NCBI GenBank assembly: GCA_943704495.1
Contig: CALSCR010002977.1
Coordinates: forward strand, 1 to 30,718
Length of the DNA stretch: 30,718 bases
Source of the DNA: Pigoraptor chileana
Taxonomy: Eukaryota; Opisthokonta; Filasterea
Direction: 5' to 3'
Shown here piece by piece: positions 8,834 through 18,518 of the stretch (its first letter is position 1; each line of letters opens with the position of its first letter). The notes beneath the pieces are model-generated. The model saw only the letters and a list, made by a program, of their open reading frames with translations, was not told where the DNA came from and ran no database searches. Both the position numbers and the translations under genes were made by a program.

Positions 8834-11800
8834 ATGGACAGAGGCACCGCTGCTTCAGGTGTTTCCGGTGAGTCGTGCGACAATGTTCACAAGTGGTGCA
8901 AGCACGCTGTCCCCACGCAGTGCACACTACTGCTCGAGCAAGGAAGCCGTGAGGCAATCTGCCAAACCGAATCTTTGCGCGGTGCGACAACTGCGCCGTG
9001 CGACGCCGTGAATGTTTGCACGCATGTGTCAGAGTACGATCATGCCGATTGCCTTTATGACGAGGGGCGCATTGGTGAAGCGCTCGCTCTCTATTTGGCT
9101 GCGGGCAAATGCGGATGCGTATGCGCTGAATACAAGGCAGGACTCATTCTGTACGATGTTGACGCCAATGAAGAACGAACGGACGCTGCTGCACTTTCTC
9201 ACTTGACACGCGCCGCCAACAGCGGACATGTGCCCGCCATGTACATGGTCGCTATAATCCACCTCGACGATGATCCTGCATCTACTTTGCGTGACGTGCG
9301 GGCGGGTGTACAGTCGCTTCGAAGATGCGCCGTGGCGGGTGATCCAATTGCTGCTTTCGAACTCGGCGATATACTTGCGAATGGACTGTACGGCGTCCCT
9401 GTGAATCTGCATCTCGCAAAGCAATTGTTTGTCAATTCTGCCCGCCGTGGTCACGTGGGCGCGCAGTTTACCCTTGGGAATGCGTGGCTGAAAGTGCGCG
9501 CAAAGGCGGGTGATGTGGATGCACAGTGCATACTTGGCGAGCGGCTTGTGCAACTCGCGCGAAGGTGTGTTCCATCGCAAGCATCCAGCTCTGTTGGCGA
9601 CTGTGAAACCGCTCTTACCTGCAAACGAAGCGAGAGTGATTACGATGCGCACAAGGACAAAGGGAATCCCACCGCAAATGACGCGCGCGTTGCGGAGGGT
9701 GTTTCGTGGCTGCGACGTAGTGTTGAGAGCGGCTGTGGGCGGGCAATGTTGGCCCTGGGACGCCATCTCGCGCGAGTGGTCACAGATAACAGCGTATCTT
9801 CTGCCGCCGACACCGGCAGTAACGACGTGAGGGACGAGGCGCTGCGATTGCTTGCCTGTGCCAAAGCCGCTGGTGTGGACGGCGCTGCTGAGGCGGTGCC
9901 GTGCTGCTTTCCATACGATGTAGACGTCAATGATCGGATTCCTCTCTCTGCCGATGTGTTCGGTGGAGGTGGGTTGGGGCTGGGATCATGCGGGTTTCCA
10001 TCTCCATTTGAGCGGGAATGCGACGGCGGATTCGGGTTTTACGACAGCACAAGCGTGGGATTTAAGGGCCGAGCGCGGACTCTGCGTGAGCTTGAAATTG
10101 TGCGATTGAGTGCCGCCATCCGCGAAAAGCGTGGGTGGGACACGAAGCGTACCGATCCCTCCATTGTCGACAAGTGGCAGCGTGAGGCGATATCGCAGGG
10201 CACCTCCCCGGCTGTTTTCAACTATGTTCTGCGGGAGCTGGATCACTTTTCCCGCCTGCGTTGCGGTGCGATTGAGGCCGGTGGCGTGGACGGCACGTGG
10301 ATTGCCCATGGCCTTGTCGGTGGGGCACTGCATTCGAGGCTGATAGAGTGTGTGCTGTGCATGGAGGATGTGCCTGCCCACGTCCGCGACTGGCATCCGG
10401 GGTCCAAGGGATCCGTGCTGAACCTTGTCCACCCGTCGCTTTACTGCTACGTGCACGGTGTCACCTGCATCACACAGGAGGCCGCCATTCCGCCGCTGCG
10501 GTGGATGGGTGCTGGTGCGCCCGACATTGGCCCGCGTGCAGAGATCCACGTGACCGACGGTATGTCTGCCGCTGGTCCTCACTCGACGCATGACTCTTCC
10601 GGCGCCAACCAGGGCACAAACGCACCGTGGATGCCGCAGCAGCGTGATGATGGGCAGTTTGCGTCGCGAACGTATCAGTGGCTTCCCGCTGAATTCGACG
10701 TGAGGAGCGACGGGAAAGTGTCGATTGCGTCGTATGTGAACAACCTTCATCCGTGGCACTGCCGCGCGATGTACCGGGTGCTTGAAGATGTCTTTTCGCT
10801 GTTTGTGCCGCTGTTCAGCCGCGTGCTTACCGACCTCGCGGAGAGCAGAGAATTGCCAAAATACAGGCGAGTGGAATTTCTTGCGTTCGTTCCGCGAGAG
10901 CCTCACAGTGTGGACGACATGAATGAAGATGACGACGACCATCAAGAACGGGATTACGGGAGCATTACCGAGGACGACAATTGCGACGCTGTGTGCAGCG
11001 ACTCGGAAGATTGGGCTGCGCTTACCAACGCGATTGTCACCGATGCGCCATTGCACCCCAATGACAGTGTTACCCACGTGCGTGCGGATATGTTTTCAAC
11101 GCGAAGCGGTGCGTCTGCGAATGTGCATGCGGATGGCAATGATGGCCAAGGTCTCGCACACAATGGGTCGCGTGACCACGCAATAGCGACCCCTGCGGCG
11201 GTCGATCCGTGGGAGCCACGCATACCGCGCTTTGCGATGCCCACTCCGCCGGCGAGGGTGGTGGACCTGCGAGGACGCCGGCTGCAGGTCATTGTGAAGA
11301 TGGCAAACACGGTGCTCACCCCCGACAATCCCGATTACGAGGGCGGTGTGTGGCACGTTGAGGGAATGCAGAATGAATCGATTGTCGCCACTGGGATATA
11401 CTATTACTCGTGCGACAACTTGACAGAATCGCGGCTACACTTCCGCAGCGCCATTGCAGAGCCGCGGTACGACCGTGATCCCCAAATGCTACGGACAGCG
11501 TACGGCATCACCGACAGATCTCAACTTACTCAGGTGCTTGGGTCTGTGCTCACCAGCGAGGGTGTCTGTCTCGCCTTCCCCAACACTCTGCAACACCGCG
11601 TGTCTCCGTTTGGCCTCGCTGATCAGATTAGAAGTGGTGTGCGACGCACTCTCGTCTTCTTTCTTGTCGACCCGACGAAGCATGTGCTGTCGACTCTGAA
11701 TGTGCCGCCACAGCAGCGCCACTGGCTGCAGGAAGCTGTTGCGCATGCAGGCGGTCACGTGCGGCGGCTCCCACCCGAGCTTCTTGCACAAATTATGGAC

Positions 11801-11932
11801 AGGTTGGCGTGGCCCATGTCGCACGAAGATGCACTGCGTCATAGGGAAGCTCTCATGAAGGAGAGAAAGTATATCGTGGACGAACAGGGGCGTGAATGTT
11901 TTGAGCGGACGTTTTCTCTGTGCGAGCACTGA
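8834..11932 (+). CDS. Sel1-repeat / DUF4246 fusion protein, 1032 aa
   Basis: Single intronless frame, first ATG 8834 to TGA. Residues about 65-320 contain Sel1-like (TPR-like) alpha-alpha repeats, e.g. EALALYLAAGKCG, ALSHLTRAANSGHVPAMY, SLRRCAVAGDPIAAFELG, LAKQLFVNSARRGHVGAQF and SWLRRSVESGCGRAMLALG. Such repeats usually mediate protein-protein contacts. From about 410 to 1000 it matches DUF4246, a family frequent in fungi: conserved DWHPGSKGS, INNLHP-type YVNNLHPWHC, and a C-terminal core resembling the 2-oxoglutarate/Fe(II) dioxygenase fold with WHVEGM (H841, E843), LQHRVSPF (H921) and RRTLVFFLVDP. An acidic insert lies around residues 695-730. The oxygenase function is inferred from the H-x-E...H pattern; substrate unknown. 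No signal peptide or membrane segment. Lack of introns in 3.1 kb is odd beside the intron-rich neighbours. Confidence 0.87.
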   Translation: MDRGTAASGVSGESCDNVHKWCKHAVPTQCTLLLEQGSREAICQTESLRGATTAPCDAVNVCTHVSEYDHADCLYDEGRIGEALALYLAAGKCGCVCAEYKAGLILYDVDANEERTDAAALSHLTRAANSGHVPAMYMVAIIHLDDDPASTLRDVRAGVQSLRRCAVAGDPIAAFELGDILANGLYGVPVNLHLAKQLFVNSARRGHVGAQFTLGNAWLKVRAKAGDVDAQCILGERLVQLARRCVPSQASSSVGDCETALTCKRSESDYDAHKDKGNPTANDARVAEGVSWLRRSVESGCGRAMLALGRHLARVVTDNSVSSAADTGSNDVRDEALRLLACAKAAGVDGAAEAVPCCFPYDVDVNDRIPLSADVFGGGGLGLGSCGFPSPFERECDGGFGFYDSTSVGFKGRARTLRELEIVRLSAAIREKRGWDTKRTDPSIVDKWQREAISQGTSPAVFNYVLRELDHFSRLRCGAIEAGGVDGTWIAHGLVGGALHSRLIECVLCMEDVPAHVRDWHPGSKGSVLNLVHPSLYCYVHGVTCITQEAAIPPLRWMGAGAPDIGPRAEIHVTDGMSAAGPHSTHDSSGANQGTNAPWMPQQRDDGQFASRTYQWLPAEFDVRSDGKVSIASYVNNLHPWHCRAMYRVLEDVFSLFVPLFSRVLTDLAESRELPKYRRVEFLAFVPREPHSVDDMNEDDDDHQERDYGSITEDDNCDAVCSDSEDWAALTNAIVTDAPLHPNDSVTHVRADMFSTRSGASANVHADGNDGQGLAHNGSRDHAIATPAAVDPWEPRIPRFAMPTPPARVVDLRGRRLQVIVKMANTVLTPDNPDYEGGVWHVEGMQNESIVATGIYYYSCDNLTESRLHFRSAIAEPRYDRDPQMLRTAYGITDRSQLTQVLGSVLTSEGVCLAFPNTLQHRVSPFGLADQIRSGVRRTLVFFLVDPTKHVLSTLNVPPQQRHWLQEAVAHAGGHVRRLPPELLAQIMDRLAWPMSHEDALRHREALMKERKYIVDEQGRECFERTFSLCEH

Positions 11933-12877
11933 TTCTACAATGCGTCGCCTCTGCTGTCTTCGTCTTCTCCGATTCGCCTGTCAAACGGGCACGCATTTTC
12001 TGTTGGAATTTGCGTCTGTATTGTGTTGTGCGGGCGCCACAATACAGAAGCAAAGGAACTACATTTCAGCTCTGTCTTCATTGGATGAGTGTAGCTTACA
12101 GATTTTACTGTTGAAGACAGCAACAATGCTTGTGCGTTGTTGGGTGCGAGATCGGCGTGTGTGCGTGTGTGCGTGTCCGTGAATGGTCGGTTGGCACATC
12201 ACATCAGAGCAAGATACTCTGTTTTCATCAATTTCCAAAACATTTCAGGTGATCGATAGTCGCACGGACGCAGATTGTTGGTGACATAGGAGAGCTCGCT
12301 GTTATGTATGCATGCATGTCTGCGCGAGCGTGTGAGTTTAATCGTCTGTCCCAATTGTGAATAATGAGCACATGCGCAAGATTGCACGCGCGCGTCAGGC
12401 ATCACTAAGGTACCACACTAACTGTCAGTTGGTTGCAAAGTGATGCGTCAGGCTAGATCATTTCCGTTGCTGAATTCGCGCATGTTATTGAGAGTAGCGA
12501 ACAATCAAAAGTGCACCAAGCAGACGCCAGTAGTTCGTAAACAAGTAAAAACTGAACCGAAAACACACCACACAGATATAAACACACACACATGCAACAC
12601 CCATGTTTCAGCGACGCAACCGAGACAGACGTGTTCAAAACCCGTGAGATCATCTCTTGCCAGCCCTAACAAACAAAGTGGTTTGCATTGGCACGAGAGG
12701 GAGGGAGACAGCACAGCCATAATATGGCGTCAGTAAGCGCAGAAAAACACAAAAAGATGGCGACGACACCCACGCACATAGAACGCGCACGCGACAACGA
12801 ACGCAAGTTTTGCAGACACATTGGAAAGAAGAGGCGGGGCTGTGCCAGGAGACAACCTGCAAATCTGTTCTCCATTT
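11933..12877. other. Convergent 3' intergenic region
   Basis: 945 bp between the DUF4246 stop (+) and the transporter stop (-). Several short CA/TG-rich stretches (around 12155-12180 and 12580-12600). No open frame with a domain or splice partner; no gene called. Confidence 0.5.
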
Positions 12878-14126
12878 TCACTCGAACAGCGACGGCCGAA
12901 TCTTTGCGACGATTGAAAAAAGCAGTGCCATCGACGAAAAGACGATGATTGTCCAAGTAATGCCCAGGCGGCTATACCATCCAGAATACTGCACAGGCGA
13001 TAGTATGTATTCGTGTGCGTGCGCGTGTGCATGTGAGTTTGTGTGAGTGTGTGTGAGGGAAAAATGTGCACAAATACATATAAAACGACCAACAATTTCA
13101 AATGTGAGCGGCAAGCAACAGATGGCGGTTGTATGGCCCGTTACACGAAACAAGTAGTATGGCGCGAAATAAGCAACATTGCAGCATCACCATGCAAGCC
13201 CAGGCAGTGACATATGCCCCCCGGCATACGCAAAGTTGTACGCACCTCCGTCCGCTCGCTTCCGTGGCCCCACGTCTTTCTGCAGAGCTGCGTGCTGACA
13301 ATGTGGAGGCCGCATGGAATGAGAAACTCGAGGAAGAAAGCAAAGAGTCCTGCAAACTCGAAAATCGTCGAGAGGGATCCCACGGCAGCGCCCAAAATGA
13401 GCGGAATGATTGTCGACCCAAGACGCGTAGCGATGCGAAGCACGCGGGGCGAATACCGCAGTTTCATGGACGCGGGAACCATCTCCATGAGATTATTGGA
13501 TAGGGTGCTGCACGTTGCCGACGCATTAGGAGCGCGTGCGTGAGCGTGCGCGTGCGTGCATGAGGGTGTGCGAGGGAGAGAAAGAGGCAGGATTCAAGTC
13601 AGTATCGTTTGTTCCAAGAGCACTGACTCTTCAGGGAGATAAAGGAGCACGTGAGCGCAGTGCAACTTCGGCCACTCATCAGAGCCAATGCGCACACACT
13701 CCACATCTTCATTCAAATAACGCCGCGCACACAATTTTGCCTCAGTTGTCCGTGTCTACACGCAGTGTCATTTGCAGTTCGAGTAATAAACCAAGCTCCC
13801 ACGAAAGAATGGGCATTGAATTAAGTATGTTGAATATGAAATAAGCAACTCAAACAGGTACCCACATTCCGATGAGAGGGTAGACGCTGACCATGTCGCA
13901 TATGGGAAAGAGGAGAACCCACAGTTGTACCACAATCGCCTTCGCGGACCGACCACTCGAGCTGCTGTGAATTTCATATTAACGCGACAGAGCAGATGCA
14001 CACACACACACCAGTGAGCATGGCCAAATTAGTTACTGGCATGTACATGTTCAAAATACGCTCGTAGTTAAAACGAGCAAGAATTATATCTCACCGCAAC
14101 ATATAGCCCAGGGACTGCAGAGGTAG

Positions 14127-14176
<50 letters not shown>

Positions 14177-15363
14177 CATATAACACACCATTTCTCCCAT
14201 CCGTCGCCGCATCCCGTGTACGCTGACCAGTTTTTGGTGATAATCTCATTCGTATTCTCGCCGAAATAAATCGCACAAAGTGACCCAATGACAATGTAGA
14301 ATGTAGTTGCCGTGATCAGCGACGCAGAGATCACGAGACGGAGGCGCTTCTTGTCGCGCACGGGCTGAATCACATCCGGCATGTTATAGTGAAAGTTAAG
14401 CGCGACGATCGACGACGTGAATGCCGCAACAAACCCGCTAAACTTGAATCCGTAGTCCTCCTTCGCCTGCTCCCGCACGAGTGCCGGCTGATGTGCCATC
14501 GCGATGCACACGGTAATAATCATGACAATAAACGAGGAAAAGCGGTACACCGTCAGGGCAGCCTGGACGTACATCTGCTCGGCGACATCGAGAAGGGTAA
14601 GCGGCACAACTATGCACGCATACACCGCGACGGCAATGTAATACGAGCGCTTGCACGAGTCGGATGCATCGCTATCGCTTATGTCGCAATCCTCTCCATC
14701 GAGAACATAGTTGAAGAAGACAGTGACGATGGACCCCGCAAACACAGCAACATACGCCCACATTGCGCCCCAGCAATAAAACGTCATCGTTGTCTGCGTA
14801 AACAGCTTTGTCTTGAATCCACCAAACACGCGACTCAGAATAGTGAAATCAAACTTCCGGTATGTGATCCTGTGTGCGGGCGGCGTTGATTCCGAGTTGA
14901 CCTTGAGCTCGCTCGACTCATCGTCGTCTGGGATGTTCGACTGCTCCTTCAGCGACTGAATTCCTTCTGCACGTGCGAGTACTTCAAGTGTGTAGTATGC
15001 ACACAACATGCTTGCGACGGCGCCGATGAGAATGGTAAGGCCCATCAAAAGGAGGCCGGAAGTCCAGAAAGCGTGCGGCAGCGCAAACACACCAGTGCCG
15101 ATAACGTAGTTAATGCTGCGTGTGCATTCGTGTGTCAGTGAGAGAGTTAGAGCATAAGTGTGTGTGTGTGTGAGTGAGTGTGTGAGTCTTTGTATTGTGT
15201 ATGTGTGTGTGTGTGTGGGAAAATGGTCTTATTCGAAATGCATCAAACCAACGTACCCCATACAATACGCAAACGGATTTGAATACGTCCGGGTGACACC
15301 GTACATGGCCTCATCGTTGCGGCGTGCTGGCAACAGCGGCGTCGTCAGCGAATCGGTGCTCAT
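12878..15363 (-). CDS. Amino-acid/auxin permease (AAAP) family transporter, 500 aa
   Basis: Five exons on the minus strand: 15363-15257, 15115-14189, 13961-13866, 13507-13246, 12988-12878; phases match throughout (1503 nt). Residues 1-30 are a cytosolic tail with a TTPLLPA dileucine-like motif, as in endosomal/vacuolar members. The first helix carries the family motif GINYVIGTGVFALPHAFW, followed by about ten further hydrophobic helices (e.g. ATTFYIVIGSLCAIYF, LWVLLFPICDMVSVYPL, STIIPLILGAAVG, TWTIIVFSSMALLFSIVA). The splice joining YPLIGI to TLSNNLM restores the conserved YPLNAITLGNNL-type segment, which fixed the choice of donor at 13865. A hydrophilic acidic loop of about 50 residues (SLKEQSN...) follows helix 2. 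Role: proton-coupled transport of neutral or basic amino acids across plasma or vacuolar membrane; substrate not predictable. Intron 2 holds a (TG)n/(TA)n tract. Confidence 0.92.
14128..14182. repeat. (CA)n-(TA)n microsatellite in transporter intron 2
   Basis: Uninterrupted CA dinucleotides from 14128 to about 14166, then TA repeats to 14182, ending a few bases from the intron's 5' splice site at 14188. Sense strand of the gene reads TA then TG. Confidence 0.95.
15153..15218. repeat. Imperfect (TG)n tract in transporter intron 1
   Basis: TG-rich dinucleotide repeat interrupted by AG and TC units, within the intron 15116-15256. Confidence 0.8.
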
Positions 15364-16497
15364 TTTCCCTTCGTTGTTGTTGTGGAGGCGTATGCCCAGG
15401 ACAGCTTTCAAGCACGCCAACAAGCAACCGGGACGTATTGCGCGACCTACACTGTCTACGCCGGCGCAGACCCACAAATGGGCAGGGGTTGCATGTGCCC
15501 CGCGTGACTCTATTACTCAACACTGGCTGCAAAGTCCGTCCTCGAGAGCTAAGGCGAGTCTGAATAAAGACTAGGTCGGTTCTTCTTAACACAATAAAAA
15601 GTTTGTGTTTGTGTTGGCAACAACCTTGTAATATGCCACATGCAAGTGTGATCGCTGCTCCGTTTCTTCATAATGCACTGTCCCCAGTACAGTATCCCGA
15701 ATTCAATTGCAACAAAATTAGACGTCTAATGCCTGCTCGTGCCGCCTCATCAAAAAAATTAATTGCCGATTTGTGCCGAGATCTCGTGAATATCTTTCAA
15801 TGAAAACAAAAAGAACCGACTGGGAAACAGCGTAGATCTATGCTGCCGGGAGACACCACTGTGCGTCAATAAAACGACGCGCTAATTGACGCGCTCTGTG
15901 TTTTTGTAGCCTCAAATGCAAAAACCAGATCGACCGGATGGTTGCAGAACTAGCAAGCGAGCGCAAGGTCGAGGGGTTGCCGTCCCGGGCGTCCGAATTC
16001 CATACTCAGTCTCCGTCAGTCGGCGGCTGCTCCATCCTCAGTCTCTGTCAGTCGGCTGTTCCATACTCAGTCTCCGTCAGTCGGCTGCTCCATACTCAGT
16101 CTCCGTTCGGCTGGCTGGAATGCGGCGGACGCGAGTCGATTCCCGACAGAATGATCTGCATCATTTGTTGTTGTTTGCAGCCGACAGAGTTCCAAAATGG
16201 GTTGACTGTAACATGTGCGGTAAAAATGGCAGCTGAACAACCAGGATCTTTAGAGGAACCTTTCCAATGACAGACGTATGAACAAGGAAAATGACACTGA
16301 GACGCTTGCACACACGCGACATCAACGCAGACGCAATACGCAAAAGCAACGCGCACACGCGAAAAACACAAAAACAAGAAGAAAACTCAGAAACACGCGA
16401 TTGTGAGGACGCCAGAGAGGGATCATGTTGTGAAAAAGTGAGCGAGATAGAGAGAGACAGAGAGTGAGAGTGAGAAAGAGATAGATAAAAGCGCACT
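15364..16497. other. Intergenic spacer between transporter and SURF6 genes
   Basis: 1.1 kb between two minus-strand genes. It includes the transporter promoter and the SURF6 3' UTR, a 29-32 bp tandem repeat (16000-16113), and purine-rich GAGA stretches near 16440-16490. A possible short coiled-coil exon at 15909-15959 (+) has no partner exon and is not called. Confidence 0.5.
16000..16113. repeat. Tandem minisatellite, about 3.8 copies of a 29-32 bp unit
   Basis: Units start at 16000, 16032, 16061 and 16090, each opening with CCATACTCAGTCTC (second copy CCATCCTCAGTCTC) and ending in GTCAGTCGGCTG. The first unit is 3 bp longer; the last is truncated at about 16113. Confidence 0.9.
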
Positions 16498-17854
16498 CTA
16501 CTTCTTCTTGGCAAACTTTGTTTTCTTTCCCTCGAACCCAGCACGCTTCTTCCCCGGCGACGCCTTTGACTTTGGCGCCTTCTTGCCCAGCCGCTTGTCC
16601 TTCTTTTGCTGTATCCGCTCCTGGAGGTGCTTTGTCCGGTCCTCCTGCCGCTTTGCGACCGTCTGCGCGACAGAATCCTTGCGCTCCTTCCACACCTTCT
16701 CGCTTCGCTTCTTCTCCTTCTCCTTCTTCTTAAGTGTCTTTTTGAGCAGCGTCGTGTCGTCCTTGACCTTCACTCCCTCGGCCATGTCCATCGCCTTCCG
16801 CCACGCCTTCTTGGCAAGCACCTCCTTCGCCTTCTCCTCGTCCGTTGCCTTGAGCTTCTCGATCTTCTCCTTTTCCTTCTCGGCCTGCACAAGAAGCGAC
16901 TTGACGTCCTTCCCTTTCTTCTTCTTCTTCACGTCGGCAGCCTTTCCAAAGTCGAATTTGCTGAACACAACCTCTCCTTTCTCGTTAACCACGGGCCCAG
17001 AAGCGTCCGTCCGAGGCCTCTTTGCCGCAGGCCCATCGTCGATGGAGTTTGCTTTCACGAGCGACTTCTTCTCCTTTTCCTCGCGCGCGCGCTTCTTCTT
17101 ATTCGTGCCCTTGTCCAAACGCCGCTTGCCATCTGCTTTGGCATCCGCACCACCTACAACAGCGGGCGCTTTTCGTTTCCCCCGCAGTGCTTCCAACCGC
17201 GCATGAAGTTTCTCCCTCAGTTCAGTAATTGATGCGCTTTTGGCGCTGAACTTGTCGGGCCAAGTCGGCGGTGCAGACGGGCGTTCCTTGTGCGGCAGTT
17301 CATCGGCATCATCGCTGTCGTCATCACTATCGTTCTCGTTCTCACCGTCATCACTCTCGTCATCCGAAGCGTCGGCATGCCCGTCGGAGATCTTCTTTGC
17401 GATATCCGACTGAATCTCCAGCACCGATTTCTGCTCGTCAGGATCCAACTTAATCTTCTTTGCGGTGCGCACGCGTTCCTTGATGGCCTGCTTTGGGGCC
17501 TTTCCAGACTTGTTTTGAAGATATTTGTTGTACCTGCATTGCAGTACAAGCAAGCAATTTAGAAAGCGGTCTCGCTCACGTTGTGTACACACAGCACACA
17601 CTGGGCAATATTGTCGATCACATGCCGAATCACGATGCCACACCTGTCACTTGTCTGTTCGTCCGTCTCTGGAAGATAAAACTTTGCGGGAATCAGACCG
17701 ACAAGCCGATTGAAGAATTTTGCGTGCTCTTGCACGCGCGCCTGCACGATTCATCCCAATTCGGTCGATCAGCAATCTTGGTACTGATGGACACACGACA
17801 TTTCTCATAGTCGCATCAAGAGTATACTTGTTTGAAAAAGGCGATCCCACGCAT
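16498..17854 (-). CDS. SURF6: SURF6 / Rrp14 family nucleolar ribosome-biogenesis protein
   Basis: Exons on the minus strand: 17854-17828 (tentative first exon, ATG plus eight codons), 17741-17644, 17533-16498; about 386 aa. Residues about 10-60 match the RRP14 N-terminal domain: FFNRLVGLIPAKFYLP, then after the splice YNKYLQNK and KAPKQAIKE. A long acidic D/S/E stretch follows. The C-terminal SURF6 domain begins at KAADVKKKKKGKD and runs through WRKAMDMAEGVKVKDD and WKERKDSVAQ to a lysine-rich tail (KKTKFAKKK). The family acts in the nucleolus in early 60S/40S pre-rRNA processing and binds nucleic acid. Exon 2 has no in-frame ATG, so a 5' exon is required. The proposed one at 17854-17828 has a GTATAC donor and the right phase, but others are possible. 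The tRNA-Glu gene lies about 285 bp upstream. Confidence 0.9.
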
Positions 17855-18123
17855 GCGCCAACAAACCTCAATGTCCAGGGACGGCGCCATATTGTAATGA
17901 AGCGCTTAGAATTCCACACAAGTTTATCAACGGGCAACGTAGATTCCCTGTTAATGTATATGAATCTTGAATGAAAAAGAAAAAGAAATAAATCTGTATG
18001 CCCAGTGTTGTTCAGATTTGGACCGGTCCCTGCCGGCACGCAGGTCCACTTCTCCACGTGCAATAGTTCAGAGGGCAAACTGAGAAATGACAAGCGAAAG
18101 CTCGCTTGTGGCCTCGCCCGACG

Positions 18124-18130
18124 CAAAAAA
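18124..18130 (-). terminator. Pol III terminator (T-run) after tRNA-Glu
   Basis: Seven consecutive T on the minus strand, 8 bases after the mature tRNA 3' end. Confidence 0.8.
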
Positions 18131-18138
18131 ATATAAAG

Positions 18139-18210
18139 TTCCCATGCGGGGAATCGAACCCCGGCCACGGCGGTGAGAGCGCCGGATCATAACCACTAGA
18201 CTACATGGGA
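18139..18210 (-). tRNA. tRNA-Glu(CTC)
   Basis: Reading on the minus strand, the acceptor stem TCCCATG (18210 down) pairs with CATGGGA, with discriminator A at 18139. The anticodon stem CGGCG/CGCCG encloses the loop CTCTCAC with anticodon CTC (18175-18177). The T arm has GGTTCGATTCC (box B), and the D arm TAGTCTAGTGGTTA supplies box A. No intron; CCA not encoded, as expected in eukaryotes. A run of seven T on the minus strand (18124-18130) is a good Pol III terminator. The sequence closely resembles eukaryotic tRNA-Glu(CTC). Confidence 0.97.
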
Positions 18211-18489
18211 GTCTTTCATAGAAGGTGAGGTGGAAAAAAAGTATATGATACAATATTGGTGACGACATAGGCAAACGCACAAATGTGTGTGCTTACGTGG
18301 CCTGCCCCGTCGGATGCACACGTTTGAGAGTTGGAATAATCTGACACGGGCAGATGGAGAGTAATAAGTGTTCCTCTACCCGAGCCGAGTACTACATGCT
18401 TTTATACGCATACTGAGGCCGAATGACTCGCGCATCTTGTGACTGGAACGTGATTGCTTGCTGTCGATCGCTTGAGTGACCACTCGGTC

Positions 18490-18501
18490 ATGGAACGGTG
18501 A
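18490..18501 (+). other. Minimal upstream ORF (ATG-GAA-CGG-TGA)
   Basis: A complete four-codon frame ends 17 nt before the USP start codon at 18519. If it is in the transcript it could dampen USP translation. It may equally lie upstream of the transcription start. Confidence 0.4.
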
Positions 18502-18518
18502 ATTTCGTTGTCGCAGCA

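Larger units (their letters stand above)
17855..18518. other. Divergent SURF6/USP promoter region containing a tRNA gene
   Basis: The stretch between two divergent genes holds a Pol III tRNA-Glu gene (18139-18210, -) and otherwise no coding signal. A four-codon upstream frame (18490-18501) precedes the USP start. Confidence 0.5.

Noticed and set aside
9986-11077. 363-codon minus-strand open frame opposite the DUF4246 gene
   Set aside because: Shadow of the conserved plus-strand domain; no recognisable feature of its own.
14050-14120. A 20-nt mini-exon in the transporter gene around 14102-14121
   Set aside because: Including it breaks the reading phase to the LWVLLFP exon; skipping it restores both phase and family similarity.
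15907-16270. Possible plus-strand exon encoding a short coiled coil (around 15909-15959), and a vague tRNA-like box B after it
   Set aside because: No upstream or downstream partner exon, the frame runs into the minisatellite, and no cloverleaf can be drawn.
16508-17232. Two long plus-strand frames (Phe/Ser-rich and Leu-rich) opposite SURF6
   Set aside because: Caused by complementing lysine/glutamate codons of SURF6; hydrophobic runs are not genuine membrane proteins.
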